The notes beneath the pieces were generated by a model. The model saw only the letters and a list, made by a program, of their open reading frames with translations, did no database searches and was not told where the DNA came from. The translations under genes and the position numbers were made by a program. A stretch of DNA of 28,024 nt from a virus, in IMG/VR virus record IMGVR_UViG_3300042303_000434, positions 1 to 28,024 of that record; one strand, 5' to 3'. This document shows, in pieces, positions 1 to 8,730 of this stretch (position 1 is the stretch's first letter; each line of letters begins with the position of its first letter).

Positions 1-2
1 CG

Positions 3-192
3 CAGCCAAATATTACAAGCGTTGGTACATTAACTTCTCTTGCTGTAACCGGAAATGCAACAGTCGGTAACTTGCTTGGACCACACGCAAATGGAAACTC
101 AAATGTCAACATTCCTGCTGCAAATGGCAACGTCAATATCTCAGCCGTAGGTAATGCAAATATTGTAGTAGTAACGGGAACTGGCGCAAACG
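3..192 (+). repeat. Fibre GPHANGNSNVN repeat, copy 1
   Basis: Matches 777-966 at a constant offset of 774 nt. Both encode LLGPHANGNSNVNIPAANGN followed by VNISAVGNAN. Third positions differ in several codons. Confidence 0.85.
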
Positions 193-3100
193 TTGCTGGA
201 ACATTGAATGTGACCGGCAATGCTAACGTCGGTAACTTAGGGTTAGCAACAGGTATCTTTACTACCGCAGCTAACGTACCGCTAGTGCAAAACGGCAATA
301 GTAATATCTCTATTACTGCGAACGGTAATATTACTCTTTCTGCAACAGGCACGCCCGCCGAGATTACTATCACAAGTACTGGAATCAACGTTGCTGGAAC
401 GTTAAACGCTAATGGTAATGCTAACGTAGGTAACTTAGGTACTGCTCAAGTTCTTGCAACTGCGAACGTGACTGCTCCGCAACTAATCTCAAATGTTGCT
501 GCTGGTACTGCTCCGTTTGTAGTAACATCTACCACAGTTGTTCCTAACTTGTATGTTGCTCGTGCAAACATTGCTGATTTTATCAGTGTAGCTGCTGGAA
601 CAGGAAATAACTTCCTCATATTCGCAAACGCAGCAACGGGCAACATATCAGAACTAACAAGCACCGGTCTTACTGCTAACTTATCTAATAACTCTATCAC
701 AGCAACTACATTCGTTGGTGCATTGAGTGGTGCTGCTACGAGCGCAACCACAGCTGGTACTGTAACAACTGCGGCGCAGCCAAATATCACCTCAGTTGGT
801 ACATTAACTTCTCTTGCTGTAACTGGAAATGCAACAGTCGGTAACTTGCTTGGACCACACGCAAACGGCAACTCAAACGTAAATATTCCTGCTGCAAACG
901 GCAATGTCAATATCTCAGCAGTTGGTAATGCTAATGTGCTTGTTGTTACCGGTACTGGAGCAAACATCACCGGTACTGCTAACGTATCCGGAAATCTTTC
1001 TGCTGGTAATATCATAACAGGATCAGGCACAGGTGGTAACATCTCTGGTGCTAATGTTATTACTGCTAACTTGTTCACCGGCACACTAACAACAGCAGCA
1101 CAACCAAACATTACATCAGTTGGTACACTAACATCAGCGACAGTGACAGGTAACGTTGCAGCAGGTAACTTAACTACAACTGGTATACTTAGTGTAACAG
1201 GCACAGGCGTAAGCAGCATTGCTGGTAATTTGGATATGACTAGCAATACAATTATCAATCTTGCTACTCCAACTGCATCAACCGATGCAGCAACCAAACA
1301 ATATGTAGACGATGTTGCTCAAGGTTTGAATATTCACCCTTCTTGTAACGCGGCCACAACTACTACACTTGCAACTATTTCAGGTGGTACAGTTACATAT
1401 AATAACGGTACAGCTGGTGTAGGTGCAACACTAACTACAACAGGTTCATATACAACTATTGATGGTGTCACACTATCAGACGGAATGCGTATTCTTGTTA
1501 AGAACGAAGCAACTCAAGCAAATAATGGTATCTATGTAAGAACAAGTGCAACAGTGTTGACTCGTGCTACTGATTTTGATACTGCTGTTGAAATCGCAGG
1601 TGGTGACTTCACTTTCATCACCGCCGGTACAGTATATAATTCAACTGGTTGGGTGCAAATTGACGAAGTTACTACTGTCGGCACGGATCCAATAGTTTGG
1701 GAGCAGTTCTCAGGTGCGGGAACCTATCAAGCAGGAACTGGTTTAACACTAACTGGTTCAACGTTTAGTGTAAATGCAAGTCAGACACAGGTTACCGCTG
1801 TCGGTACACTAACCGGACTAAACTCAAGCGGCACTATAACAGCCCCGGCATTCACTGCTAACTCCGGCGTATTTACAGGCAATGGTAGTGGACTAACCGC
1901 TCTTACTGGTGCTAACGTAACTGGTACAGTTGCTAACGCAACTTTTGCAACTAGTGCAGGTACAGCTGGTACAGTAACAACAGCAGCACAGCCTAATATT
2001 ACGAGTGTGGGTACATTAACATCACTAGCTGTAACAGGTAACGCAAGTGCAGGTAACCTAAATACTGCCGGAGCAGTAGTAGCAAGTACGCTGACTTCAA
2101 ATGTTGCAACTGGTACTGCTCCATTAACAGTAACAAGTACTACCCGCGTTGCTAACTTGAATGTTAATTATGCAAATGTCGCGGACTTCATTAGCGTAGC
2201 GGCTGGAACAGGTAATAACTTCCTTATCTTTGCAAATGCGGCAACAGGTAATATAACAGAACTAACAAGCACAGGCCTTACTGCTAACTTATCAAACAAT
2301 TCTATTACTGCTACAACATTCGTCGGCGCTCTATCAGGAGCTGCAACAAGTGCCACAACAGCAGGTACAGTAACAACAGCCGCTCAACCAAACATCACTA
2401 GTGTGGGTACGCTTACATCATTAGCAGTTACCGGTAATGCTAACGTTGGTAATTTAAATGCAACTACTGCGGTTGTTGCAAGTACATTAACATCAAATGT
2501 TGCAACAGGTACTGCTCCGTTGACAGTAACTTCAACAACTCGTGTAGCTAACTTGAATGTTAACTATGCAAACGTTGCTGACTTCATTAGCGTAGCTGCT
2601 GGAACAGGAAATAACTTCCTTATCTTTGCAAACGCAGCAACCGGAAACATAACAGAACTAACAAGTACTGGTCTTATTGCTAACTTATCAAACAATTCTA
2701 TTACTGCTACAACTTTTGTCGGCGCCCTATCAGGAGCAGCAACTAGCGCAACTACTGCTGGTACTGTAACAACAGCAGCACAACCAAACATCACTTCAAC
2801 TGGTACGCTAACAAGTTTAGGTGTAAGTGGTACTGTTACTGCATCAGCGTTTACTGCTAATACAGGTGTATTCACTGGTAATGGTAGTGGATTAAGTGCT
2901 ATTGCCGGTGCTAATGTCACTGGTACTGTAGCAAATGCGACATTCGCAACTTCAGCAGGTACTGCTGGTACTGTAACAACAGCAGCACAACCAAATATCA
3001 CAAGCGTTGGTACATTAACATCATTGGGTGTAAATGGAACTATTACTGGTACTAGACTAATTTCAAACATTGCTACTGGTACTGCTCCATTAACAGTAAC

Positions 3101-4046
3101 TTCAACTACGCAAGTAGCAAACTTAAACGTTGCTCAATCAGGTGTTACTGATACGATAAGTGTAGCGGCCGGTACAGGTAATAACTTTATTGTCTTTGCA
3201 AGCGCAGCAACCGGCAATGTTAATGAACTCACCAGCACAGGTCTCACTGCTAACTTATCAAACAATTCTATTACTGCTACAACGTTTGTTGGTGCATTAA
3301 GCGGCGCTGCTACTAGTGCAACCACAGCCGGTACTGTAACAACTGCTGCTCAACCAAACATTACGTCTGTCGGTACACTCACTGGTTTGACTTCAAGTGG
3401 CGCAGTAAGTATCACAAACAGCACTGCGGCGACAAGCAGAACTACTGGTGCGCTAATTGTCACAGGCGGTATTGGTGCAAACGCAAACAGCTTCTTCACA
3501 AACTTAAACATTGCAAGTAATATTGCTTACGTATCACCTAATGCTGCAAATACTATCAACAGCACAATGCTCAATGGCGGTACATTAGCTTGGTCAGGTA
3601 ACGCAGGACAGTTGTTCAGTATTACAGATAGCATGACCGGCAACATCTTTACAGTTAACGATGTTTCTGGTATCCCAATGATTAGTGTTGATGCTGGCGG
3701 CAACATTCAGTTTGCAGCATCAGGTGGCTTTGTATCATATGGTGTCACTACAGGCATTACAGCAGCAGGCTCGACACAGGGTACTGCTACTACACTAACT
3801 AGACCGATCAACGTAGTAAGTACGGTAAGTGCAAGTACTGGTGTTATTCTTCCAACTGTTCCGGCTGGCGCCAGAATCCTTGTTATGAACACAAGTGCTA
3901 CTGCATTGAATGTATATCCTCCTTCTGGTGCTGCTATCAACTCTGCTGCAACTAACGCTGCTTATGCACAACCAGCAGGCGCAAGACTAGAGTTTGTCTC
4001 AGTTTCAGCAACACAATGGTATACGCTAAACGCTACATACGGATAA
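3..4046 (+). CDS. Giant modular tail-fibre protein, 5' partial
   Basis: The frame is already open at the left edge: the first complete codons read QPNITSVGTLTSLAVTGNA, so the gene starts outside the window and the ATG at 72 is internal. The visible part is about 1347 residues, dominated by Ala, Thr, Asn, Gly, Val and Ser, with no Cys-rich or enzymatic motifs. It is a mosaic of beta-rich repeats; the phrase AAQPNITSVGTLT or a close variant recurs eight times. A non-repetitive block (about 1284-1790) begins with ATKQYVDD, a motif I know from many phage tail fibres. The C-terminal 200 residues (from about 3400) are unique and end in a compact domain with ILPTVPAGARILVMN, probably the distal tip or trimerisation part. 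This composition fits a fibrous trimeric host-recognition appendage. Its stop precedes the LamG array by five bases. The family is confident; the exact fibre identity (for example a gp37 equivalent) is not. Confidence 0.85.
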   Translation, partial: QPNITSVGTLTSLAVTGNATVGNLLGPHANGNSNVNIPAANGNVNISAVGNANIVVVTGTGANVAGTLNVTGNANVGNLGLATGIFTTAANVPLVQNGNSNISITANGNITLSATGTPAEITITSTGINVAGTLNANGNANVGNLGTAQVLATANVTAPQLISNVAAGTAPFVVTSTTVVPNLYVARANIADFISVAAGTGNNFLIFANAATGNISELTSTGLTANLSNNSITATTFVGALSGAATSATTAGTVTTAAQPNITSVGTLTSLAVTGNATVGNLLGPHANGNSNVNIPAANGNVNISAVGNANVLVVTGTGANITGTANVSGNLSAGNIITGSGTGGNISGANVITANLFTGTLTTAAQPNITSVGTLTSATVTGNVAAGNLTTTGILSVTGTGVSSIAGNLDMTSNTIINLATPTASTDAATKQYVDDVAQGLNIHPSCNAATTTTLATISGGTVTYNNGTAGVGATLTTTGSYTTIDGVTLSDGMRILVKNEATQANNGIYVRTSATVLTRATDFDTAVEIAGGDFTFITAGTVYNSTGWVQIDEVTTVGTDPIVWEQFSGAGTYQAGTGLTLTGSTFSVNASQTQVTAVGTLTGLNSSGTITAPAFTANSGVFTGNGSGLTALTGANVTGTVANATFATSAGTAGTVTTAAQPNITSVGTLTSLAVTGNASAGNLNTAGAVVASTLTSNVATGTAPLTVTSTTRVANLNVNYANVADFISVAAGTGNNFLIFANAATGNITELTSTGLTANLSNNSITATTFVGALSGAATSATTAGTVTTAAQPNITSVGTLTSLAVTGNANVGNLNATTAVVASTLTSNVATGTAPLTVTSTTRVANLNVNYANVADFISVAAGTGNNFLIFANAATGNITELTSTGLIANLSNNSITATTFVGALSGAATSATTAGTVTTAAQPNITSTGTLTSLGVSGTVTASAFTANTGVFTGNGSGLSAIAGANVTGTVANATFATSAGTAGTVTTAAQPNITSVGTLTSLGVNGTITGTRLISNIATGTAPLTVTSTTQVANLNVAQSGVTDTISVAAGTGNNFIVFASAATGNVNELTSTGLTANLSNNSITATTFVGALSGAATSATTAGTVTTAAQPNITSVGTLTGLTSSGAVSITNSTAATSRTTGALIVTGGIGANANSFFTNLNIASNIAYVSPNAANTINSTMLNGGTLAWSGNAGQLFSITDSMTGNIFTVNDVSGIPMISVDAGGNIQFAASGGFVSYGVTTGITAAGSTQGTATTLTRPINVVSTVSASTGVILPTVPAGARILVMNTSATALNVYPPSGAAINSAATNAAYAQPAGARLEFVSVSATQWYTLNATYG
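489..809 (+). repeat. Fibre 321-nt repeat, copy 1
   Basis: A 107-codon unit running from SNVAAGTAPFVVTSTT to SVGTLT. This is the most divergent N-terminal version (VVPNLYVARANIADF instead of RVANLNVNYANVADF). Confidence 0.85.
777..966 (+). repeat. Fibre GPHANGNSNVN repeat, copy 2
   Basis: Second copy of the block at 3-192, contiguous with the end of 321-nt copy 1. Confidence 0.85.
1836..2021 (+). repeat. Fibre 186-nt repeat, copy 1
   Basis: A 62-codon unit with GVFTGNGSGLTALTGANVTG and ATFATSAGTAGTVTTAAQPN. It precedes 321-nt copy 2. Confidence 0.85.
2097..2417 (+). repeat. Fibre 321-nt repeat, copy 2
   Basis: Same length and reading frame as copy 1. The protein is nearly identical to copy 3, but many third codon positions differ. 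Confidence 0.9.
2493..2813 (+). repeat. Fibre 321-nt repeat, copy 3
   Basis: Begins 396 nt after copy 2. Differs from copy 2 by rare replacements (ANLSNN preceded by LI instead of LT; ITSTGTLT instead of ITSVGTLT) and by synonymous changes. Confidence 0.9.
2835..3020 (+). repeat. Fibre 186-nt repeat, copy 2
   Basis: Same 62-codon unit as at 1836, with GVFTGNGSGLSAIAGANVTG. It precedes 321-nt copy 4, so the 186-plus-321 block has been duplicated as a composite. Confidence 0.85.
3063..3383 (+). repeat. Fibre 321-nt repeat, copy 4
   Basis: The last copy, with a variant centre (QVANLNVAQSGVTDTISV and NNFIVFASAATGNVNE). It directly precedes the unique C-terminal part of the fibre. Confidence 0.85.
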
Positions 4047-4051
4047 TAGTT

Positions 4052-4699
4052 ATGGCTATTTCGTATAATCCAGGAATAGTTACTTCTAACTTAATTGCTT
4101 GTTTTGACCCGGGTAATCTTAGAACTTATCCAGGCTCAGGAACCACTATTAGTGACGCAAGTGGCAACGGATACACCGGCACACTAGTGAACGGTCCTAC
4201 TTATAGCTCAGTTAACGGTGGAGTATTTGTTCTAGATGGGGTAAACGACTACATAGATATTCCTGGACCTAATATGGCATCAACTAATTATACTATAATT
4301 GGTGCAGCGAGATACGCAGTAGCAGGCGGAAGAACCTTTTCCGGCAGAAACAACAATTGGCTAATGGGGCAATGGGGTACTACTACTGAAAACTATTATG
4401 CTGAAGGATGGGTATCTGGAGTTGCCTCCGGGGCCAGTGATACTAATTGGAGAATCTATGCAGCAACTGGCAATATTGCATCTGATTCATATAGCATGTA
4501 TACAAATGGTGTGCTTACTGCCGGCCCAAGCACCGGAGGGAGCCAAGGCCCTAACGGTTTAGGAATCGGCTGCTATTTTCCGGGACTCAGTGAATTTTCT
4601 AATTCTCAGATAGGAATCTTGCTAATATACAACACAGTATTAACTGAGGCTCAGATTATACAAAACTTTAACGCTTACCGAGGGAGATACGGAATATGA
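4052..4699 (+). CDS. LamG-like virion surface protein 1
   Basis: A 215-residue bare LamG/concanavalin-like jelly-roll protein. The start is the ATG at 4052 (MAISYNPGIV), because all paralogues begin with M-x-(I/L/V)-x-x-x-P-x-I-V; an in-frame ATG at 4016 would overlap the fibre gene. Array-wide landmarks are D-x-x-N-x-R-x-Y near residue 20, NGPTYSS at 48-53, LDGVNDY at 61-67, and the terminal QNFNAYRGRYGI. LamG folds bind glycans or protein partners through loops; no catalytic residues are expected. It starts five bases after the fibre stop and ends in an ATGA overlap with the next gene. A role as a fibre-associated receptor binder or decorating protein is inferred from position. Confidence 0.8.
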   Translation: MAISYNPGIVTSNLIACFDPGNLRTYPGSGTTISDASGNGYTGTLVNGPTYSSVNGGVFVLDGVNDYIDIPGPNMASTNYTIIGAARYAVAGGRTFSGRNNNWLMGQWGTTTENYYAEGWVSGVASGASDTNWRIYAATGNIASDSYSMYTNGVLTAGPSTGGSQGPNGLGIGCYFPGLSEFSNSQIGILLIYNTVLTEAQIIQNFNAYRGRYGI

Positions 4700-5349
4700 G
4701 TATTTCGTATAACTCCTCAATTGTAACTAATGGTTTACTATTCTGCGTAGATGCAGCTAATCCAAGAAGTTATCCTGGTTCGGGAACTAATTGGTTTCAA
4801 TTGAGTGGCAGTAATAATACCGGTTCTATCGTAAACGGTCCCACGTACAATTCTGCTAACTTAGGGTCGCTATCTTTTGATGGTGTAGACGATTATGTAG
4901 ATTTCTCAGCTAATTTAGGAACTATGGCAACTTATACTATTATGTTTTGGGCAAAGCGAGACGCTGAAAACAGAATGCCAGTAGCAGCAAGAACCAATGC
5001 TTCATTTTATTGGTACGGTGACAATAGTTGGTTCTACACTCACGGGGGAGCAACCGGAGAATACTATTATAGCAAGCCTACAAGTATCCCACTCGGAACT
5101 TGGGGATGTTATTGCGTATCTTATAACGGTTCAAATGTATCAATATATCGGCAAGGTGTTTATCAGGGTCAGCAATCAACTACCGGAACTGCTGATTGGT
5201 CAGTTGGATTACGAGTAGGCTGGTGGCAACCCGGAGGAGCATATGCTTGGCAAGGTCTCATTTCAAACGTTATGATGTACAACACTGCACTAACTGCTGA
5301 TCAAGTAACACAGAATTTCAATGCTACTAGAGGGAGATATGGATTATGA
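4696..5349 (+). CDS. LamG-like virion surface protein 2
   Basis: A 217-residue bare LamG paralogue with CVDAANPRSYPGSG at residues 17-30, NGPTYNSANLGS, FDGVDDY at 61-67 and the terminal QNFNATRGRYGL. The ATG overlaps the previous stop (ATGA), with a GGGAG ribosome site at 4682-4686 inside the last codons of the previous gene. The middle (about residues 90-190) is rich in Trp, Tyr and Gly and differs sharply from the other paralogues. That fits a conserved scaffold with variable binding loops. Family confident, ligand unknown. Confidence 0.8.
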   Translation: MSISYNSSIVTNGLLFCVDAANPRSYPGSGTNWFQLSGSNNTGSIVNGPTYNSANLGSLSFDGVDDYVDFSANLGTMATYTIMFWAKRDAENRMPVAARTNASFYWYGDNSWFYTHGGATGEYYYSKPTSIPLGTWGCYCVSYNGSNVSIYRQGVYQGQQSTTGTADWSVGLRVGWWQPGGAYAWQGLISNVMMYNTALTADQVTQNFNATRGRYGL

Positions 5350-5615
5350 TTTTAACAGAAGAAAACGGTCTAACATATGTTACGCTTGATTTGAGCGAAG
5401 CATCATCGTTAGACTTTGAACAGATAGAACAAACATCAATTGATACGCTTCGTATCAGTGTAGATGGAACTAAAACAATTGTCAAGTGGATATCTGCCAA
5501 TGGTGTTCCTAGCTCAGTAGCAGCATTGACATCAAAAGGCCCATACATGACGCATGATGAAGCACTAGAACTAATGTCCACTGAAGCCTGGACTATTGAT
5601 ATTCCTTTGGTATAA
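5346..5615 (+). CDS. Small acidic protein of unknown function in LamG array
   Basis: An 89-residue acidic protein unlike its LamG neighbours. It begins MILTEENGLTYVTLDLSE, contains ISVDGTKTIVKWISANG, and ends TIDIPLV. The ATG overlaps the previous stop (ATGA) and has GGGAG at 5332-5336. There is no signal peptide, membrane segment or Cys. It could be a chaperone, a fibre-attachment adaptor or a small virion protein; I do not recognise the family. It ends three bases before the next LamG gene, so it is clearly part of the same translational unit. Confidence 0.7.
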   Translation: MILTEENGLTYVTLDLSEASSLDFEQIEQTSIDTLRISVDGTKTIVKWISANGVPSSVAALTSKGPYMTHDEALELMSTEAWTIDIPLV

Positions 5616-5618
5616 TAT

Positions 5619-6290
5619 ATGGCCCTAGCGCATTCCCCTTCTATAGTAACTACCGGGCTAGTATTATGTGTAGATGCGGGCAATCCTAGATCATATTCGG
5701 GGTCGGGTACACAATGGAATGATGCTACAAGTAGTGGTTTTAATTTTGCTCTAACTAATGGTCCCGTATATTCAAGTAGCAATTTGGGATCATTTACGTT
5801 TGATGGCGTAAATGACTTTGCAAGCGCAAGTGACAACACTGCACTTAACACACAAACTCCTACAGTTGAAGTATGGGTTAAGACAAACGCAACTACACAA
5901 AATGGATTCTGGTTCGAAAAAGGAACTGTAAATTCTCAATATGCATTGTTTCAAGAAGGCGGTTTGATACAATGGAGAATGAATATTGGGGGTGTCACAA
6001 ATCTTTCTACAACTACTGCATCATTTATGAATACATCTAATTGGTTTCAGGTTGTAGGGACTTATACATCTGGTAGTAGAATACTTTATATTAACGGTGT
6101 CCAAGTAAATTCAGATGCACAAACCGGAACAATATCAACTAATGCAAGTGGGATGTACATAGGGTCTTATAACTCAGGCGGATATTACTATAATGGAGCA
6201 TTATCTATTTGCAGAGTGTACAATAGAGTATTGTCAGCCGCAGAAGTGCTACAAAACTTCAACGCAGCACGAGGGAGGTACGGCATCTAA
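5619..6290 (+). CDS. LamG-like virion surface protein 3
   Basis: A 223-residue bare LamG protein. It has the array N-terminus (HSPSIVTTGLVLCVDAGNPR), FDGVNDF at 61-67, a central VEVWVKTNATTQNGFWFEKG strand typical of LamG_3-type domains, ILYINGVQVNSDAQTGTI, and the terminal QNFNAARGRYGI. This is the clearest LamG signature of the set. The start follows the small acidic gene by three bases, and the stop TAATG overlaps the next start by one base. Confidence 0.85.
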   Translation: MALAHSPSIVTTGLVLCVDAGNPRSYSGSGTQWNDATSSGFNFALTNGPVYSSSNLGSFTFDGVNDFASASDNTALNTQTPTVEVWVKTNATTQNGFWFEKGTVNSQYALFQEGGLIQWRMNIGGVTNLSTTTASFMNTSNWFQVVGTYTSGSRILYINGVQVNSDAQTGTISTNASGMYIGSYNSGGYYYNGALSICRVYNRVLSAAEVLQNFNAARGRYGI

Positions 6291-7528
6291 TGGCACTCGG
6301 TCACTCTCCTTCTGTAGTTACTAATGGGTTAGTGTATTGCGCCGACGCTGGAAATCCTCGCAGCTATAGCCCTAATACATTTCCTATTCCGCTAGATATA
6401 TTCGGTTGGAGTGGCACCTCTGCTTACGCAGCAACATTATCAAGAGACTCTACTACCTCACCTAGTCCAGCAGGTGGAATTCCCTTGAAGATGGCTATCT
6501 CTGGAGACGATCCACACATTGCCTCATATAATTCGTCACCTTATAATGTATCAACTGCTGCAAGCGGCCAAACTTGGACGGTAAGTGTGTATGTTAAAGG
6601 ATCAGTTGTTACTACCGGCGAACTATTTATTTTTGGGGCGGACTCAGGCGGCGGCGACTTTACATTTCCTGATTACGGCGCTGGCAGCATCGCTATAACT
6701 ACTGATTGGACAAGAGTAAGTTATTCGTTCACCTTCTCAAATGCAAACGTTGCTTTCATACAATTTAGATTAGACGGAACTCCTACAGGCGGCACCGGCA
6801 CAAACATTTGGTGGGACGGTATTCAAGTAGAACAAGCATCAACTCCTTCTAGTTTTAATCCTATGAAAAATACTAACCGTTCTAATTTACTTGATAGAAG
6901 CGGTAACGCCTTCAATAGCACATTAACTAACGGACCAACTTATAATACATCTAATTTAGGTAGTATCGTATTTGATGGAGTTAATGATTTTTCTACCGTT
7001 ACCCCGACACCGACAGTATTGCAAGGTAATCCTGATCTAACAGTTATGGGCTTTTACTACCGAACTGGTAGTTTCTCAAGCAAAGGTTTTTGGGGTATTG
7101 GCGGCTCAAATGCAGGTGGCACTGCACAAGGAATTTGCAATTGGAACTATAATAACACTAATGAAATCACAGTAGATAGTTGGGGTCAAAGTACTTTCAC
7201 GACCGGACAAACTTATCCACTGAATACATGGATTGGTGTGGCGTGGAGAAAGGTTGCTGGTCCAATGACAAGAGCAAATTGTACTATTTCAATTTTTAAC
7301 GGAACTATGACTAATTACACAGCAGGCGCACTAACAATCTTAAGAGCGGAAGCTGGAACTAATCTTGCTATAAATTCAATTGGTGGAATAACACTAGGTT
7401 CTATTAGTGTAGACACTGGCTACTGTTCTCCGGTTAATATATCTAATCATTATATCTACAGTAGAGTATTAACTGATACAGAAGTACTACAAAACTTTAA
7501 TGCACTCCGTGGAAGGTATGGTATATAA
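6290..7528 (+). CDS. LamG-like protein 4 with carbohydrate-binding-like insert
   Basis: A 412-residue protein. Residues 1-27 are the standard array opening (CADAGNPRSYS). A jelly-roll segment then runs from about 36 to 195 with WTVSVYVKGS, WTRVSYSFTF and IWWDGIQVEQASTPSSF, a pattern typical of carbohydrate-binding-module-like phage domains. LamG resumes with LLDRSGNAFNSTLTNGPTY, FDGVNDF at 228-234, and ends QNFNALRGRYGI. The insert therefore sits inside the first LamG strands rather than at an end. The start overlaps the previous stop (TAATG), with GGAGG at 6274-6278. A glycan-binding role is inferred. Confidence 0.8.
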   Translation: MALGHSPSVVTNGLVYCADAGNPRSYSPNTFPIPLDIFGWSGTSAYAATLSRDSTTSPSPAGGIPLKMAISGDDPHIASYNSSPYNVSTAASGQTWTVSVYVKGSVVTTGELFIFGADSGGGDFTFPDYGAGSIAITTDWTRVSYSFTFSNANVAFIQFRLDGTPTGGTGTNIWWDGIQVEQASTPSSFNPMKNTNRSNLLDRSGNAFNSTLTNGPTYNTSNLGSIVFDGVNDFSTVTPTPTVLQGNPDLTVMGFYYRTGSFSSKGFWGIGGSNAGGTAQGICNWNYNNTNEITVDSWGQSTFTTGQTYPLNTWIGVAWRKVAGPMTRANCTISIFNGTMTNYTAGALTILRAEAGTNLAINSIGGITLGSISVDTGYCSPVNISNHYIYSRVLTDTEVLQNFNALRGRYGI

Positions 7529-8730
7529 TGGCTCTCGCACATTCTCCTTCTATAGTTACTAATGGATTAGTACTTGTTTATGATATGAGCAATACGGGCC
7601 GTTCCTGGAAAGGCGCCCCCACTACAAACCTAGTACCAAACCCGTACGCTAATTGGAACGGATCTAGTTTTGTATTCGGTGGTTATAATTATGATGCTAC
7701 CGGTACACAAACCTATACTTACGTCACAAATGTTTCAAATCCAATCGGTTCTCCCGCAGTAATGCAATATACTACCGGCACAACTGGCTATAAATATTGG
7801 GCAGTTCAAGGTACTGTAGCGACAACAGGCACTCATACCTTTTCGTATTATGCTAGAATCATCAGCGGCCCGACAGCTACCTCTAATCTTAGTAATAGTC
7901 AATTGTGGAGATCAAATGGAGTTGACCAAGCAGTTACTGGCGATTGGAATCCAACATATACTACTGAGTGGGTAAGATATTCAACTACTGGGCCGTGTAC
8001 TGCGGGCACAGTGCTAGATTATTTCCCGATACATTCCGGCGGACTAACGGGTGGATATACAATTCAGTATTGTGGATTTCAACTTGAGCTTGGCACGTAT
8101 GCAACACCGTTTGTCCCAGGTACAAGATCAAACACACAAGCATTATTAGACCCTACTGGTCAGGACATTATTACTGCGACAAGTTTGACATATCCATCAG
8201 ATGGGTCGTTTAGCTTCAATGGATCAAATAATTACCTAACAGTGTCTACTTTTGCAACCAAACCAACAACTGCGATAACCTGCGAGTCTTGGATTAGACC
8301 TACTAAACCGACGGTAACAGGAACTATTAGAGGAGGATCAATTTCTTCAACTAACAGTATGTATTTGGGCATTATTGACTCGACTGACGGAGGAGTAACT
8401 TTTTCACTGCACTGGGCAAATCAAACATCCGTGAGTAGAGTAGCATCGTATAACGGCAGTGTTCCTAATAATGCATGGTCTCACATTGTGGGAACGTATG
8501 ACGGGTCTATCATGAGGGCCTATTTAAACGGGGTGCAAATATATTCTGAAGCACAAACCGGAACAATACCCGATGCAACATATGTGTTAGGAACTTACGG
8601 CTTAGGCCTCACTGACGGCGTGCATAACTTTAATGGTTTATTACCTTTAAGCAGGATCTATAACAGAGCCCTAACAGCAACAGAAGTAATGCAGAACTTT
8701 AACGCATTACGCGGAAGGTATGGGGTATGA
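7528..8730 (+). CDS. LamG-like protein 5 with carbohydrate-binding-like insert
   Basis: A 400-residue protein with the same nested plan as its left neighbour. The opening HSPSIVTNGLVLVYDM is followed by an insert at about 33-203 that closes with GFQLELGTYATPFVPGTR, a phrase common in phage carbohydrate-binding-like domains. LamG resumes at ALLDPTGQ, with FNGSNNY at 230-236, AYLNGVQIYSEAQTGTI and the terminal QNFNALRGRYGV. The insert differs from that of the previous gene but is laid out like that of the paralogue at 12909. The start overlaps the previous stop by one base, with GGAAGG at 7511-7516. Confidence 0.8.
   Translation: MALAHSPSIVTNGLVLVYDMSNTGRSWKGAPTTNLVPNPYANWNGSSFVFGGYNYDATGTQTYTYVTNVSNPIGSPAVMQYTTGTTGYKYWAVQGTVATTGTHTFSYYARIISGPTATSNLSNSQLWRSNGVDQAVTGDWNPTYTTEWVRYSTTGPCTAGTVLDYFPIHSGGLTGGYTIQYCGFQLELGTYATPFVPGTRSNTQALLDPTGQDIITATSLTYPSDGSFSFNGSNNYLTVSTFATKPTTAITCESWIRPTKPTVTGTIRGGSISSTNSMYLGIIDSTDGGVTFSLHWANQTSVSRVASYNGSVPNNAWSHIVGTYDGSIMRAYLNGVQIYSEAQTGTIPDATYVLGTYGLGLTDGVHNFNGLLPLSRIYNRALTATEVMQNFNALRGRYGV

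Noticed and set aside
446-1297. Long minus-strand open frame (283 codons) opposite the tail fibre, with similar ones at 2564-3070 and 3134-3325
   Set aside because: The fibre's repeated codon composition removes stops from the opposite strand. The products are Val/Pro/Ala-rich mirror translations of the repeats with no family resemblance or ribosome site.
7789-7796. TATAAATA, the T4 late-promoter core, inside the LamG gene at 7528
   Set aside because: It encodes Tyr-Lys-Tyr within a conserved reading frame, is not near a gene start, and I saw no set of such motifs at gene boundaries.
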